A stretch of 59,559 nucleotides of DNA from an uncultured Acidimicrobiales bacterium (GCA_938002965.1 CALKZY010000044.1:1-59559), one strand, 5' to 3'. Numbered from the stretch's first letter, positions 25,449 through 34,167 are shown. Notes: generated from the sequence alone by a model not told the origin. A program made the numbers and translations.

Positions 25449-26435
25449 TTAGGCTGATGTGCCTTGAACTCCCTCCCCGGTTACCTTCCAGGCACTGTCA
25501 GCGTGGCCACCTTCATGGTTGTTACCGTGCCGACCCTTGCCTGACCGTCGACTGCGGGTCGACTTGTCGCCAGGCTCGGCGTTGACCTTTTCTGCGATTC
25601 GGGACTCAGCGTCGGCCATACGCTCGGCCGCTTCATCTGCGTCGACCCGACCCTCAGCAACTGCTTCGTCAACGCGTTCCTGAAGGCCATTGAGAATGAA
25701 GGCCACCAGGTCGTCCTCGGCGATGCCTTGGGCCTCGGCCAGCTCGGCCAGCGTTTGGCCTTCAGTTCGGGACTCCTGCAGCTCGTCGACGGACAACCCG
25801 AAGAACTCGGCCAATTCTTCGGTGTGCTCACCTCGGTCGGCGCCTCGGTGAGCGGCTCGGTGAGCCGACTTGTGCCGCTTGCCGAGATCATCGACCGTGG
25901 CGGTCATCATCTGGTCGACCCGCTCGGACAACTGAGCGCTCATGTTATCGGCACGCTCTTCGTCGATCTTGCCCTCGGCCACGGCTTCGTCGAGCCGAGC
26001 CTCGGTCGCCTCGGTGATGGCGGCGGTGAGATCTGAGACAGCAACTCCCTGTTCTTCGGCCACATCGGCCAGAGACTTGCCGTCTTGCATTGCCTGCCGT
26101 AGCTCGTCGCCGGTCACACCGAGGGTGTTGGTCACGGCGTCACCGAGACCTCGCATGCCGCTGAGGGCTCGTGCTCCAGAGTGCCTGTGGAGGCGACGAC
26201 CCTCAGAGTCGGAATCAGAGGCGGAATCAGAGTCAGAGTCGGTCGATTCGGTTTCGCTGTCCTCTTCGGAGGTCGTGTCGCTGTCTTCGTCTTGAGCCGA
26301 GGCCAGCCCGACAGGGGCGAAGAACGATGCGGCGGTCACCGCACCGGCAACTGCCAATACAGGCAGCCCAAGGCGGCGGAGGCGACCGGGGGCGTCCTCC
26401 GACCGGTCGTTCTTATTGGGGAAATCGGTCATCAT
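25449..26435 (-). CDS. Secreted acidic protein with two helical repeats, unknown function
   Basis: This protein of about 328 residues has an N-terminal export signal, LGLPVLAVAGAVTAASFFAPVGLASAQ, then a low-complexity Asp/Glu/Ser stretch of about 45 residues. Two copies of a helical module follow: LGVTGDELRQAMQDGKSLADVAEEQGV and FGLSVDELQESRTEGQTLAELAEAQGI. Each is followed by RLDEAVAEGKIDEERAD or RVDEAVAEGRVDADEAA. The tail is basic and His-rich. The repeats resemble modules found in exported actinobacterial proteins of unknown role. AGGAGT lies ten bases before ATG 26435; a second ATG at 26432 is equally possible. A TATAAC box is upstream at 26512-26517 on its strand. Confidence 0.65.
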   Translation of the reverse strand: MMTDFPNKNDRSEDAPGRLRRLGLPVLAVAGAVTAASFFAPVGLASAQDEDSDTTSEEDSETESTDSDSDSASDSDSEGRRLHRHSGARALSGMRGLGDAVTNTLGVTGDELRQAMQDGKSLADVAEEQGVAVSDLTAAITEATEARLDEAVAEGKIDEERADNMSAQLSERVDQMMTATVDDLGKRHKSAHRAAHRGADRGEHTEELAEFFGLSVDELQESRTEGQTLAELAEAQGIAEDDLVAFILNGLQERVDEAVAEGRVDADEAAERMADAESRIAEKVNAEPGDKSTRSRRSGKGRHGNNHEGGHADSAWKVTGEGVQGTSA

Positions 26436-26610
26436 CGAGTTGGTTACTCCTGTTGAGTCAAGGGGCATTGGTTCCACCTTGAACCGTCACTGTTAGGAGC
26501 TTGTGATGACCGTTATAGGATCCTGGGAAGAAAGCGGGAGTAAAGAGTGCCTGCGGTCGGCTCCAAAGGAAGCGTCAGCGGCACTCCTGTTCGACTGAAT
26601 TCTTCGGTGG

Positions 26611-26655
26611 CCAAAAACAGAACGACGCGACCGTCGGTGATTCCGACAGTCGCGC
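26611..26655 (-). terminator. Rho-independent terminator of glnII
   Basis: On the minus strand a 12-pair stem with one mismatch, arms at 26643-26654 and 26626-26637 and a 5-base loop, is followed by CTGTTTTTGG. It lies 34 bases after the glutamine synthetase stop codon. Confidence 0.75.
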
Positions 26656-26688
26656 CGCTCCCTCAAACTGCGAGGTTGCTTTGGGCCT

Positions 26689-27702
26689 CTAGGAGGCCGC
26701 CGAGCAGACCGTGTTGGTGATCAAGGTGGCTACCACGTAAGGATCGGCATTGGCGTTGGGGCGACGGTCCTCGATGTAGCCCTTCTTCTCCTGCTCGACC
26801 TGCCACGGAATACGAATCGAGGCACCGCGATCGGAGACGCCGTAGCTGAACTGGTCATAGCGCTGAGTCTCGTGCTCGCCGGTGAGGCGCTCTTCGATAC
26901 CCACGCCGTAACCAGTCAGGTGCTCGGCTGGTTTGCCTTCAGCACCCATCGACTCGGCCGCCGCTACGACAGCGTCGTAGCCTTCGCGCATGGCCTGGGT
27001 TGAGAAGTTGGTGTGCATTCCTGCACCATTCCAGTCGCCCTTCATCGGCTTGGCTTCAAGTGAAATTTCCACGCCGTACTTCTCGCCGAGGCGATACAGG
27101 AGGTAGCGAGCCAGCCACAGGTGGTCACCTACTTCGACGGTACCGGCTGGGCCGATCTGGAATTCCCACTGGCCGGGCATGACCTCGGCGTTAACACCGG
27201 AGATCTTCAGGCCGGCGGCAATGCAGAGCTGCATGTGCTCTTCGACGATGTCACGACCGGTGATGCGGACGGCACCGACACCGCAGTAGTAGGGGCCCTG
27301 CGGACGGGGGTAGCCATTCTCAGGGAAGCCTGCAGGCCAACCGGTGACCGGGTCGAGCATGGTGTATTCCTGCTCCATACCGAACCACGGATCCATCGAG
27401 CTGTACATCTCAAGGGCTGCACGGGCAGCAGCCCGAGTGTTGGTGGGGTGGGGGGACATGTCACCGGTGAGGAGCGTTTCGCACATCACCAGAATGTTGT
27501 CACCACCACGAATCGGGTCCGGGCAAGAGAAGACGGGATTCAAGACCACATCGGAATTGTCACCGGTGGCCTGGTTGGTGCTGGAACCGTCATAGCCCCA
27601 GATGCCCGGCTCCTCGCCGTCGGCCAGGATCTTGGTCTTGCCCCGGATTTCACGGGTTGGTTCGGTGCCGTCAATCCATAGGTATTCGGCCTGATATGTC
27701 AT
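26689..27702 (-). CDS. glnII: Type II (eukaryote-like) glutamine synthetase
   Basis: This 337-residue GSII enzyme makes glutamine from glutamate, ammonia and ATP. Signatures are WIDGTEPTREIRGKTKIL at the beta-grasp start, WGYDGSSTNQATGDNSD, the Glu-rich metal site WFGMEQEYTML, GVNAEVMPGQWEFQIG and PMKGDWNGAGMHTNFST. DRGASIRIPWQVEQEKKGYIEDRRPNANADPY closes the active site. I use ATG 27702, with GGGAGT six bases upstream, rather than the 75-codon longer frame. GSII is the ammonium-limitation enzyme in Streptomyces and Frankia. It is divergent from a GlnA2-like gene and near a GlnR-like gene, so nitrogen control is likely. Confidence 0.95.
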   Translation of the reverse strand: MTYQAEYLWIDGTEPTREIRGKTKILADGEEPGIWGYDGSSTNQATGDNSDVVLNPVFSCPDPIRGGDNILVMCETLLTGDMSPHPTNTRAAARAALEMYSSMDPWFGMEQEYTMLDPVTGWPAGFPENGYPRPQGPYYCGVGAVRITGRDIVEEHMQLCIAAGLKISGVNAEVMPGQWEFQIGPAGTVEVGDHLWLARYLLYRLGEKYGVEISLEAKPMKGDWNGAGMHTNFSTQAMREGYDAVVAAAESMGAEGKPAEHLTGYGVGIEERLTGEHETQRYDQFSYGVSDRGASIRIPWQVEQEKKGYIEDRRPNANADPYVVATLITNTVCSAAS

Positions 27703-27785
27703 GGGTTTACTCCCGACGGTTCGTTCGATCTGTTGGTTGCTGGATCGTCTGTGCGTGAACTGTTGGCTGTTTCGCCGTGTAACTT

Positions 27786-27812
27786 GGCGGCCGCCGTATC
27801 TCTGCGGCCGCC
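27786..27812 (-). promoter_or_regulatory. Hairpin in the glnII leader region
   Basis: Perfect 9-base-pair inverted repeat GGCGGCCGC / GCGGCCGCC with a 9-base loop, 84 bases upstream of the glnII start. It could influence leader RNA folding. No T run follows, so it is not a normal terminator. Confidence 0.4.
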
Positions 27813-27964
27813 ACTTATGCAACGTGGCTGTCGCCGTGGGTGCCACCGCGACGACGTTGTCACTTGGCGGGTTGGCCGCAAGCGACCCAAGGTGGGACTT
27901 GCGGATCCAACTAGCACCCATTGACACTTAACCCGCTGCTGTGGGCGGAGACAAGCCCTGAATG

Positions 27965-27980
27965 TTAACGGAATGTGAAC
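27965..27980. promoter_or_regulatory. Possible GlnR box
   Basis: TTAAC-N6-TGAAC lies between the divergent glnII and glnA2-like genes. It resembles the actinobacterial GlnR consensus (gTnAC-N6-GaAAC). A TTGACA at 27921-27926 could be a -35 box for the plus strand. The match is partial, and a GlnR-like gene lies 1.4 kb downstream. Confidence 0.35.
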
Positions 27981-28052
27981 CCTGCTCTGATCGGCTGAAT
28001 TCAGGTGATGTTGAGCGTGCCTTTTGGTCCCCCAGCTGTTACTAATCGAAGG

Positions 28053-29405
28053 GTGGAACGTCAGCACGAGTATGTCCTTCGTTCAGTTGAGGAACGCAAC
28101 GTCAAGTTGGTGAGGCTGTGGTTTACCGACGTTGTCGGTCAGCTGAAGTCGGTCGCCATCTCACCCATCGAGCTGGAGACTGCCTTCGATGAGGGCGTTC
28201 ACTTCGACGGTTCTGCTATCGACGGTTTTAGTCGGATACAGGAGTCCGACGTACTGGCCAAACCGGACGCCTCAACCTTCGAGATTCTGCCTTGGAGCGA
28301 TGCCGGCACCACAGCCCGAATGTTTTGCGACATTCGAACCCCGGAAGGGAACCCCTTCGACGGTGACCCCCGCCATGTTCTGCGACGCAACCTGGATCAA
28401 GCCAGAGGCTCCGGCTACTCGTTCTTCGTGGCGCCGGAGATGGAGTTCTTCTACTTCGCCAACGGCAACCCATCATCCAAGCCGGAACCGATCGACTCCG
28501 GCTCGTACTTCGACCTGACCACCAGCGACGTGGCGTCCGACCTCCGGCGGCGCACTCTCTCGGTGCTGGAAACCATGGGTGTGCCGGTCGAGTACTCGTT
28601 CCATGAGGACTCACCGTCCCAACATGAGATCGACCTTCGGTACACCGATGCGCTAACCATGGCCGATCAGATCATGACGTTCCGGTTGGTGGTTCGAGAA
28701 CTGGCGCTCGAACAAGGACACTTCGCCTCGTTCATGCCTAAGCCCCTTGAAGGAATGCAGGGCTCCGGTATGCACCTGCATTTGTCGTTGTTCGAAGACG
28801 ACGAGAACGCCTTCCACCCAACGGCCGACGACCTAAGCGGCCCGGGCGAACCTCCGGTGCTGTCGGAAGTCGGCCGCAAGTTCATGGCCGGCCTGTTAAC
28901 CCACGCCCGCGAGATCACTGCCGTCACCAACCAGCTCGTCAACTCCTACAAGCGACTGGTGGTCGGCTACGAAGCACCGGTGTGGATCTCGTGGGCCAAG
29001 AACAACCGATCCGCCCTCGTCAGGGTTCCGGTGACCAAGCCTCACAAGAAAGCTTCGACCCGAATCGAGTTCCGCTCACCGGATCCCGCCTGCAACCCTT
29101 ACTTGGCCTTCGCCGCCATCTTGGCCGCCGGACGGGCCGGCATTGAAGGTGATTACGAACTGCCGGATGAAGTCCCGGAGAATCTGTTCGAGATGAATCC
29201 CGACGAAGCGGAGAAGATCGGCGTACGGCCGTTGCCACGCTCACTGGCCGAAGCGTTAGATGAGATGGAACACTCGAAGCTGGTCTTCGATTGTCTCGGC
29301 GAACACATCTTCGAGTGGTTCCTGCGCAACAAGCGAAGCGAATGGAACAGCTACAAGACCCACGTGTCCCAGTGGGAGCTCGAGAGGTATTATTCAACGT
29401 GGTAG
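28053..29405 (+). CDS. Type I-alpha glutamine synthetase-like ligase, GlnA2-like
   Basis: This protein of about 450 residues has the full GSI catalytic set: VRLWFTDVVGQLKSVAI, FDGSAIDGF, PEMEFFYF, EIDLRYTDAL, GMHLHLSLF, NNRSALVRVP and RIEFRSPDPACNPYLAFAAILAAG. It ends without the adenylylation-site tyrosine motif. It most resembles actinobacterial GlnA2 proteins, some of which glutamylate polyamines instead of ammonia, so glutamine synthesis should not be assumed. I prefer GTG 28053, where family conservation begins (ERQHEYVLR) and ACTAAT lies six bases upstream; an ATG at 28005 is possible. The next regulator gene overlaps its stop by seven bases. Confidence 0.88.
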   Translation: MERQHEYVLRSVEERNVKLVRLWFTDVVGQLKSVAISPIELETAFDEGVHFDGSAIDGFSRIQESDVLAKPDASTFEILPWSDAGTTARMFCDIRTPEGNPFDGDPRHVLRRNLDQARGSGYSFFVAPEMEFFYFANGNPSSKPEPIDSGSYFDLTTSDVASDLRRRTLSVLETMGVPVEYSFHEDSPSQHEIDLRYTDALTMADQIMTFRLVVRELALEQGHFASFMPKPLEGMQGSGMHLHLSLFEDDENAFHPTADDLSGPGEPPVLSEVGRKFMAGLLTHAREITAVTNQLVNSYKRLVVGYEAPVWISWAKNNRSALVRVPVTKPHKKASTRIEFRSPDPACNPYLAFAAILAAGRAGIEGDYELPDEVPENLFEMNPDEAEKIGVRPLPRSLAEALDEMEHSKLVFDCLGEHIFEWFLRNKRSEWNSYKTHVSQWELERYYSTW

Positions 29406-30178
29406 CCGGCGAGCCCAACGCCACGCCGGGTTCGATGTCCGACAGCGAAACGACCGACTGGCTCGCCGTTCTCGCCGACCCGACGCCCACTGACCTGGTC
29501 CGCTTCTTCGACCTGGAGGGTTACCGGTGGAAGTCGGTGGCCGGCACCGTCAATGACGTCGGCGACTTTGGTGCTGACACCGGCGAGGCCAACATCGATT
29601 GGTCGGCCGTCTTCGTCGTGATCTCCGACGACGCCTCGACCTCCAGCGACGCCCAAGCGAACAGGGCCCAGACTGCATGGCGTTTCTGTGCCAAGGTCCG
29701 TAGCGAAACTACGCCGGTCATGGTTCTGCTCAGCGGAAGCAGGCTCGACGCGTTGTCAGGCCGCCATGACCTCTACGACGATTTCATCATCACGCCTTTT
29801 CATCCCGAGGAGCTCCGGGCCAGGGTAAATCACCTGCTGGCCGCCACCGGCAAGGGGATTCACGCAACCGACCTTGTCACCTACGGGCCGCTGTCGCTCA
29901 ACGTCGAGACCTACCAGGCTGTGGTCGACGGCAGAGCGCTGGACCTCACCTTCATGGAATACGAGCTTCTGCGGTTCCTGGCGTCGAGTCCCGGTCAGGT
30001 GTTTACTCGCGAGACGCTACTCAACCGAGTGTGGGGCTACGAGTACTACGGCGGCGCCCGCACAGTCGATGTTCACGTGAGGCGTTTGCGGGCCAAGATG
30101 GGCGAAGAGCACAGCTCGCTGATTGCCACAGTCCGAGGGGTCGGCTACAAACTCGGCCAATCCCGCTGGCAGGGTTAG
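29399..30178 (+). CDS. GlnR-like OmpR-family regulator with degenerate receiver
   Basis: This protein of about 259 residues has a receiver-like N-terminal domain that lacks the acidic phosphorylation pocket in normal form (AVFVVISDD; no canonical phospho-Asp or Lys pair). The winged-helix domain at about 155-255 has LTFMEYELLRFLASSPGQVFTRETLLNRVWGYEYYGG and RTVDVHVRRLRAKMGEEH. That DNA-binding domain closely resembles GlnR, the phosphorylation-independent nitrogen regulator of actinobacteria. The GTG start overlaps the glnA2-like gene stop, and GAGAGG lies 11 bases upstream; ATG 29435 is the alternative. Its position after two glutamine synthetase genes supports a nitrogen role. Confidence 0.78.
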   Translation: MVAGEPNATPGSMSDSETTDWLAVLADPTPTDLVRFFDLEGYRWKSVAGTVNDVGDFGADTGEANIDWSAVFVVISDDASTSSDAQANRAQTAWRFCAKVRSETTPVMVLLSGSRLDALSGRHDLYDDFIITPFHPEELRARVNHLLAATGKGIHATDLVTYGPLSLNVETYQAVVDGRALDLTFMEYELLRFLASSPGQVFTRETLLNRVWGYEYYGGARTVDVHVRRLRAKMGEEHSSLIATVRGVGYKLGQSRWQG

Positions 30179-30252
30179 CGCCGGCCCACAGAAGGCGGAC
30201 CTAACCGACTTCGCGTTCGCAAACTCTCCCGCAGCGGTACAGTCAAGCCTCA

Positions 30253-31107
30253 GTGGCGCTGAGTATCTCCACCATCGAAGACGTTCTCGGGCAGGAGGTT
30301 GTGGCCACAACACCTGTCCGCGGAGGCGACGTCGCTGAGGCCTTCAGAGTAAAGCTGGCCAGCGGTCATTTGGTGTTCGCCAAAACCCACATGAATCCTC
30401 CACCGGATTTCTTCTCCTCCGAAGCTCTCGGGCTCGAACGCCTGGAAGCGGCGGAGGCTGTGCCGATACCCAAGGTGCTGGCGGTGAGCGACAAACCTCC
30501 ACTTCTCGTTCTCGAATGGATTCAGGAGTCACAGTCGACCCGCCCCGACGATGCCGAGTTCGGCCGGGGCCTGGCCAAGTTGCATCAGGCCGGCGCGGAT
30601 TCGTTCGGCCGTCAAGACCGCCGAAGTACCGGCAGTAGGGGCCTACCCAACGAGCCGTGTGAGTCGTGGGCCGAGTTCTACGGCTCGCAGCGGCTGCTGC
30701 CATTGGTGGAGCTGGCGGCGGCACAGGTTGTTCTGGGCCGATCGACGCTGTCGGCTATCGAGTCCATCGCCGGTCGACTGGACGACCTTGGCGGACCGAC
30801 AGAGCCGCCGGCCCGTCTCCACGGAGACCTGTGGGCCGGTAACCGCATCGTTGATTCCACCGGGGTGAGCTGGCTCATCGATCCCGCCTTCCACGGCGGG
30901 CATAGGGAGTTTGATCTGGCCATGATGCGGCTGTTCGGCGGCTTCGGGCCGGAGTGTTTCGCCGCCTACGATGAGGTGGCACCACTGGCGGCCGACGTCG
31001 ACGAACGAGTCCCGCTGCATCAGTTGGCACCGCTGATCGTTCATGCCATCAAGTTCGGTGGCAGCTATGTACCTACGGTGGAAAAGGTCGTGGCGCTCTA
31101 CCGCTAG
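30253..31107 (+). CDS. Fructosamine kinase family protein
   Basis: This 284-residue kinase-like protein of the fructosamine-3-kinase family has the catalytic HGDLWAGN, the metal-binding segment in LIDPAFHGGHREFDLAMMRLFGGF and the N-terminal GGDVAEAFRVKLASGHLVFAKTH nucleotide region. It should phosphorylate a sugar-amine adduct, a step in protein deglycation or sugar metabolism. TACAGT lies nine bases before the GTG start and could be the -10 box. It stands alone between the GlnR-like gene and a convergent methyltransferase. Confidence 0.87.
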   Translation: MALSISTIEDVLGQEVVATTPVRGGDVAEAFRVKLASGHLVFAKTHMNPPPDFFSSEALGLERLEAAEAVPIPKVLAVSDKPPLLVLEWIQESQSTRPDDAEFGRGLAKLHQAGADSFGRQDRRSTGSRGLPNEPCESWAEFYGSQRLLPLVELAAAQVVLGRSTLSAIESIAGRLDDLGGPTEPPARLHGDLWAGNRIVDSTGVSWLIDPAFHGGHREFDLAMMRLFGGFGPECFAAYDEVAPLAADVDERVPLHQLAPLIVHAIKFGGSYVPTVEKVVALYR

Positions 31108-31128
31108 GGCCGGGCGTCCGTCTAGGCC

Positions 31129-31908
31129 TTACAGCGCCCGGGCATCAACGATGATCTCCCGGCTTTCGGGCGTCCAGGCTGACCGTTCCCAGTCGGCCCA
31201 CGTTCGCTCAACAGCGAATCCAGCGGCCTCCAACGAACTTACGACCTCATCGCGGTTGCGGAACCGCAACCGCTCTTCGGCCACCAGGTGAACACCGTCA
31301 CCGTCACCGTCACCGGAAGGAAGAATGGTGTGTCCGTGATGGGTGATGACGTACGAGTCGACGGGGCCGGCGACGTCAACGACCTGAACCCAGGATGTGA
31401 AATCACCGCCGTCAGGGTGGGGCACATCGGCTCTTGTGTTGTCCTCGGTCCACTCGGCGGCCCAGTTGACGGCTGGGTTCCGGGTTTCGAACGCTAGATG
31501 ACCTCCGGGTCGTAGGACTCGATGGGCCTCGGTCAGGACCATCTGCCACTCGGAGTCGGTCAGGAAGTACTGGGCCACGTGTCCCATCATGATCACCAAG
31601 TCGGCAACGTCGTCGTCGACCACCGATAGATCGCCGTGAACCAACTGCACCTTCTGCTCCAGCCCGGCGTCAGCTACTCGTCTTCGGGCCAGGTCAAGAA
31701 TGGCCTCGGCCGGATCGATGCCGATGGCCGACATTCCCCGTTGGGCCACATCTGCGACAAAGACGCCGGTTCCACATCCGATGTCGATCACCGTTTCTGC
31801 CGACAGCTCATCAGCCATCGACAAGTAGAAGTCATGGTCCCAGCGGCCGGCGCATTCCACGTCGTACACCGCAACCAAACGTGGTTCTTCTGGCCACAGC
31901 AGAGTCAT
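31129..31908 (-). CDS. Class I SAM-dependent methyltransferase
   Basis: This 259-residue protein has the Rossmann motif VIDIGCGTGVFVADVA near residues 41-56, motif II IGIDPAEAILDLARRR and the post-motif segment VADLVIMMGHVAQYFLTDSEWQMVLTEAHRVLRPGGHLAFETRNP. This is the ubiE/Methyltransf_11 type. The substrate is unknown. It lies 55 bases after the DUF2461 gene on the same strand, and its start codon sits inside the 18-base tandem repeat that fills the gap. Confidence 0.85.
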   Translation of the reverse strand: MTLLWPEEPRLVAVYDVECAGRWDHDFYLSMADELSAETVIDIGCGTGVFVADVAQRGMSAIGIDPAEAILDLARRRVADAGLEQKVQLVHGDLSVVDDDVADLVIMMGHVAQYFLTDSEWQMVLTEAHRVLRPGGHLAFETRNPAVNWAAEWTEDNTRADVPHPDGGDFTSWVQVVDVAGPVDSYVITHHGHTILPSGDGDGDGVHLVAEERLRFRNRDEVVSSLEAAGFAVERTWADWERSAWTPESREIIVDARAL

Positions 31909-31972
31909 CGCAAGAGACAGGGCATCACGAGAAGGCAGGGCATCGCTAGAAGACAGGGCATCGCTAGAACGG
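31906..31972. repeat. 18-base tandem repeat between two minus-strand genes
   Basis: Four imperfect units at 31906-31922, 31923-31940, 31941-31958 and 31959-31972. The clearest is CATCGCTAGAAGACAGGG. The first unit supplies the start codon of the methyltransferase and the last contains the stop codon of the DUF2461 gene. Unit 1 is one base short and unit 4 is truncated. Confidence 0.8.
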
Positions 31973-32650
31973 AACTTCGATGGCTTCGCACAGGAATCGC
32001 ATGTAGGGCGAGGCGACCTTGCAGTACTTGTCTAACTGTTTCATGAAGCCTGGCGACGCCACGTCGGCTTGGCTTATCCGACTGGAGGCGATGAAGTCTT
32101 TGCGTTTGAGGTCTTTGATCAATGGGTGGTCGGCATCAAAGCCTTTCGGGGGACGCTGGAGAGAGTCGCCTTCCATGTCGAACAGGGTGGCGAAACCCTT
32201 CGATCCTGCGGCCTTTTTCCATGCCGCCTGTTCGGCGTCGATTTGACCTCGGATCTGATAGGCCACCTTGGTTTCCGGCCGCCAAAGGCCGATCCCGATG
32301 AAGCAGTTCCGAGGTTCGAGATGCACGTAGAAGCCCGGGGCGTGAACATCCTTGGCCATCTCGTGGCGGAACTGCATACCGGTGTTCAGCTTGTAGGGCG
32401 TCTTGTCTTTACTGAATCGGGTGTCGCGGTGAATCCGGAACAGCGAGCCGCCCACAGTTCGCGAATCGGCGACAAAGTGTGGGGAGATCTTGGCCAATGG
32501 CTCGGCGAAGTCAGTGATGAAATCGAGCGCCGGTTGGCGGACGGTCTGCTCGTAGCGGTCCTGGTTGGCTTTAAACCAGTCTCGATCGTTGTTGTTCTTC
32601 AGATCGTTCAGAAACTTGAAGGTGGCAGGCGTGAAGTAGGTCTGGCCCAT
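31964..32650 (-). CDS. DUF2461 (TIGR02453) family protein
   Basis: This 228-residue protein matches the family along its length. It has FTPATFKFLNDLKNNNDRDWFKANQDRYE at the start, then VGGSLFRIHRDTRFSKDKTPYKLNTGMQFRH, and a C-terminal KGFDADHPLIKDLKRKDFIAS. The function of the family is not established. The methyltransferase follows it on the same strand. It is divergent from the aldehyde dehydrogenase gene at 32728. Confidence 0.85.
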   Translation of the reverse strand: MGQTYFTPATFKFLNDLKNNNDRDWFKANQDRYEQTVRQPALDFITDFAEPLAKISPHFVADSRTVGGSLFRIHRDTRFSKDKTPYKLNTGMQFRHEMAKDVHAPGFYVHLEPRNCFIGIGLWRPETKVAYQIRGQIDAEQAAWKKAAGSKGFATLFDMEGDSLQRPPKGFDADHPLIKDLKRKDFIASSRISQADVASPGFMKQLDKYCKVASPYMRFLCEAIEVPF

Positions 32651-32690
32651 TGCCGCAACCTAGCACCGGACGGAGTTCGTCGTCACCGAG

Positions 32691-32721
32691 TTGAGAGCGG
32701 ATACCCCGACGTTGTTAGTCT
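32691..32721 (+). promoter_or_regulatory. Candidate leaderless promoter (TTGAGA / TAGTCT)
   Basis: -35-like TTGAGA at 32691-32696 and -10 TAGTCT at 32716-32721, spacer 19 bases. The ATG of the aldehyde dehydrogenase follows six bases later, so the mRNA probably starts at the start codon. Confidence 0.55.
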
Positions 32722-32727
32722 CGTTCG

Positions 32728-34149
32728 ATGAGCGAAGGTTCGAACACCGTCGATGAACAAGTGGCCAAAGCCCGAGCGGCCATGGCCCAAATCGCCGACT
32801 GGTCACAAGAACAAGTCGACATGGCCGTGCGGGCCGTGGCCTGGTCGCTGTATGAACCAACCGCAGCCAAGGAGTTGGCCGAACTGGCGGTGGCCGATAC
32901 CGGTATGGGCAACGTTGACGACAAGATCGTCAAGAACACCCGCAAGACCTTTGGAACGCTGAGGGATCTGCTGCGGGCCAAGACCGTCGGACTGTTGGAC
33001 CACGACCCTGCCACCGGGATCGCCCGGTACGGCAAACCGGTCGGTGTTGTGGGGGCCGTGACACCCAGCACCAACCCGGCGGCCACGCCAATCAACAAGG
33101 CAATGATGGCCATCAAGGGGGCCAACGCTGTCATTCTCGCCCCCTCGCCGGCCGGTTGGTCGACCACGTCGCGCACAGCCGACTTTGCCCGCCAAGCCTT
33201 GGTAGCCGTGGGCGCACCAGCCGACCTCATTCAAGTCCTTACCGCTCCGGTCACCCGCGAAGCCACCAATGAACTCATGGACAAAGCAGACATGGTCGTG
33301 GTCACCGGCTCGCAGAACAATGTCCGCAATGCCTACCGTTCGGGCACGCCGGCCATCGGCGTTGGAGCGGGCAATGTTCCGGTCATCATCGACACCGGTG
33401 CCGATCTCGACGACGCAGCGGTGAAGATCACACAATCCAAAACGTTCGACAACGCCACCTCCTGCTCATCGGAGAACTCCGTCATCATCACCGCCGACGT
33501 GTACGACAACGCAATGGCCGCCCTAGAGCGGGCCGGCGCCTACCGGGCCGCCGATGACGAGGCCGAACGGGTACGCCACGGGTTGTTCCCCGAAGGCAAA
33601 CTCAACCGCAACGTCATCGCCCAGGACTTCTCGGTCCTTGCCAAGCACTTTGAGCTCGGTGCCGGGCCCGAGCACCAATACGTCATGGTAGAAGAACCAG
33701 CCCCTGGCCCCGATCGACCGTTAACCGGAGAAAAGCTGTCGCTGGTGCTTACCGTCTATCGGGCTGACGACTTTGATCACGCGGTCGCCCTGACCCGACA
33801 AGTCCTCGATGTTCAAGGTGTTGGCCACTCGGTCGGCATCCACACCGACGATCGGGCCAAGGCGGAGCGGATGGCGGCCGAGCTCCCGGTGGTTCGGGTC
33901 CTGGTAAACCAGGCCCATACCTTCGGCAACGGGGGCAGCTTCGACAACAGTCTCCCCTTCACGTTGTCGATGGGATGCGGAACGTGGGCCGGTAACTCCA
34001 TCAGTGAGAACTTGAACATCAGCCACTTCATCAATGTGACCCACTTGGTCGAAACCATCGAACCCGATCAGCCGTCCGAAGCCGAACTGTTCGGCCCGCT
34101 GTGGGAAGCCACCGGCCAGACACCGCGGGCCGTAGTCGGCGGCAACTGA
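32728..34149 (+). CDS. Acylating aldehyde dehydrogenase, sulfoacetaldehyde-dehydrogenase-like
   Basis: This 473-residue aldehyde dehydrogenase of the CoA-acylating type has the catalytic Cys246 in NATSCSSENSVI, the cofactor region YGKPVGVVGAVTPSTNPAATP and VVVTGSQNNVRNAYRSGTPAIGVGAGNVPVII. The end has HTFGNGGSFDNSLPFTLSMGCGTW. The overall look is close to sulfoacetaldehyde and acetaldehyde (acylating) dehydrogenases. It would form an acyl-CoA from an aldehyde, NAD(P)+ and CoA. The next two genes encode a CoA ligase that can release the acid with ATP formation. The natural aldehyde is unknown; sulfoacetaldehyde is one candidate. Confidence 0.82.
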   Translation: MSEGSNTVDEQVAKARAAMAQIADWSQEQVDMAVRAVAWSLYEPTAAKELAELAVADTGMGNVDDKIVKNTRKTFGTLRDLLRAKTVGLLDHDPATGIARYGKPVGVVGAVTPSTNPAATPINKAMMAIKGANAVILAPSPAGWSTTSRTADFARQALVAVGAPADLIQVLTAPVTREATNELMDKADMVVVTGSQNNVRNAYRSGTPAIGVGAGNVPVIIDTGADLDDAAVKITQSKTFDNATSCSSENSVIITADVYDNAMAALERAGAYRAADDEAERVRHGLFPEGKLNRNVIAQDFSVLAKHFELGAGPEHQYVMVEEPAPGPDRPLTGEKLSLVLTVYRADDFDHAVALTRQVLDVQGVGHSVGIHTDDRAKAERMAAELPVVRVLVNQAHTFGNGGSFDNSLPFTLSMGCGTWAGNSISENLNISHFINVTHLVETIEPDQPSEAELFGPLWEATGQTPRAVVGGN

Positions 34150-34167
34150 GCGGTCGGCCCAGCAGAG

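Noticed and set aside
27703..28052. Glutamine riboswitch or other known riboswitch in the glnII/glnA leader
   Set aside because: Only a simple 9-base-pair hairpin is seen; no conserved riboswitch core could be recognised.
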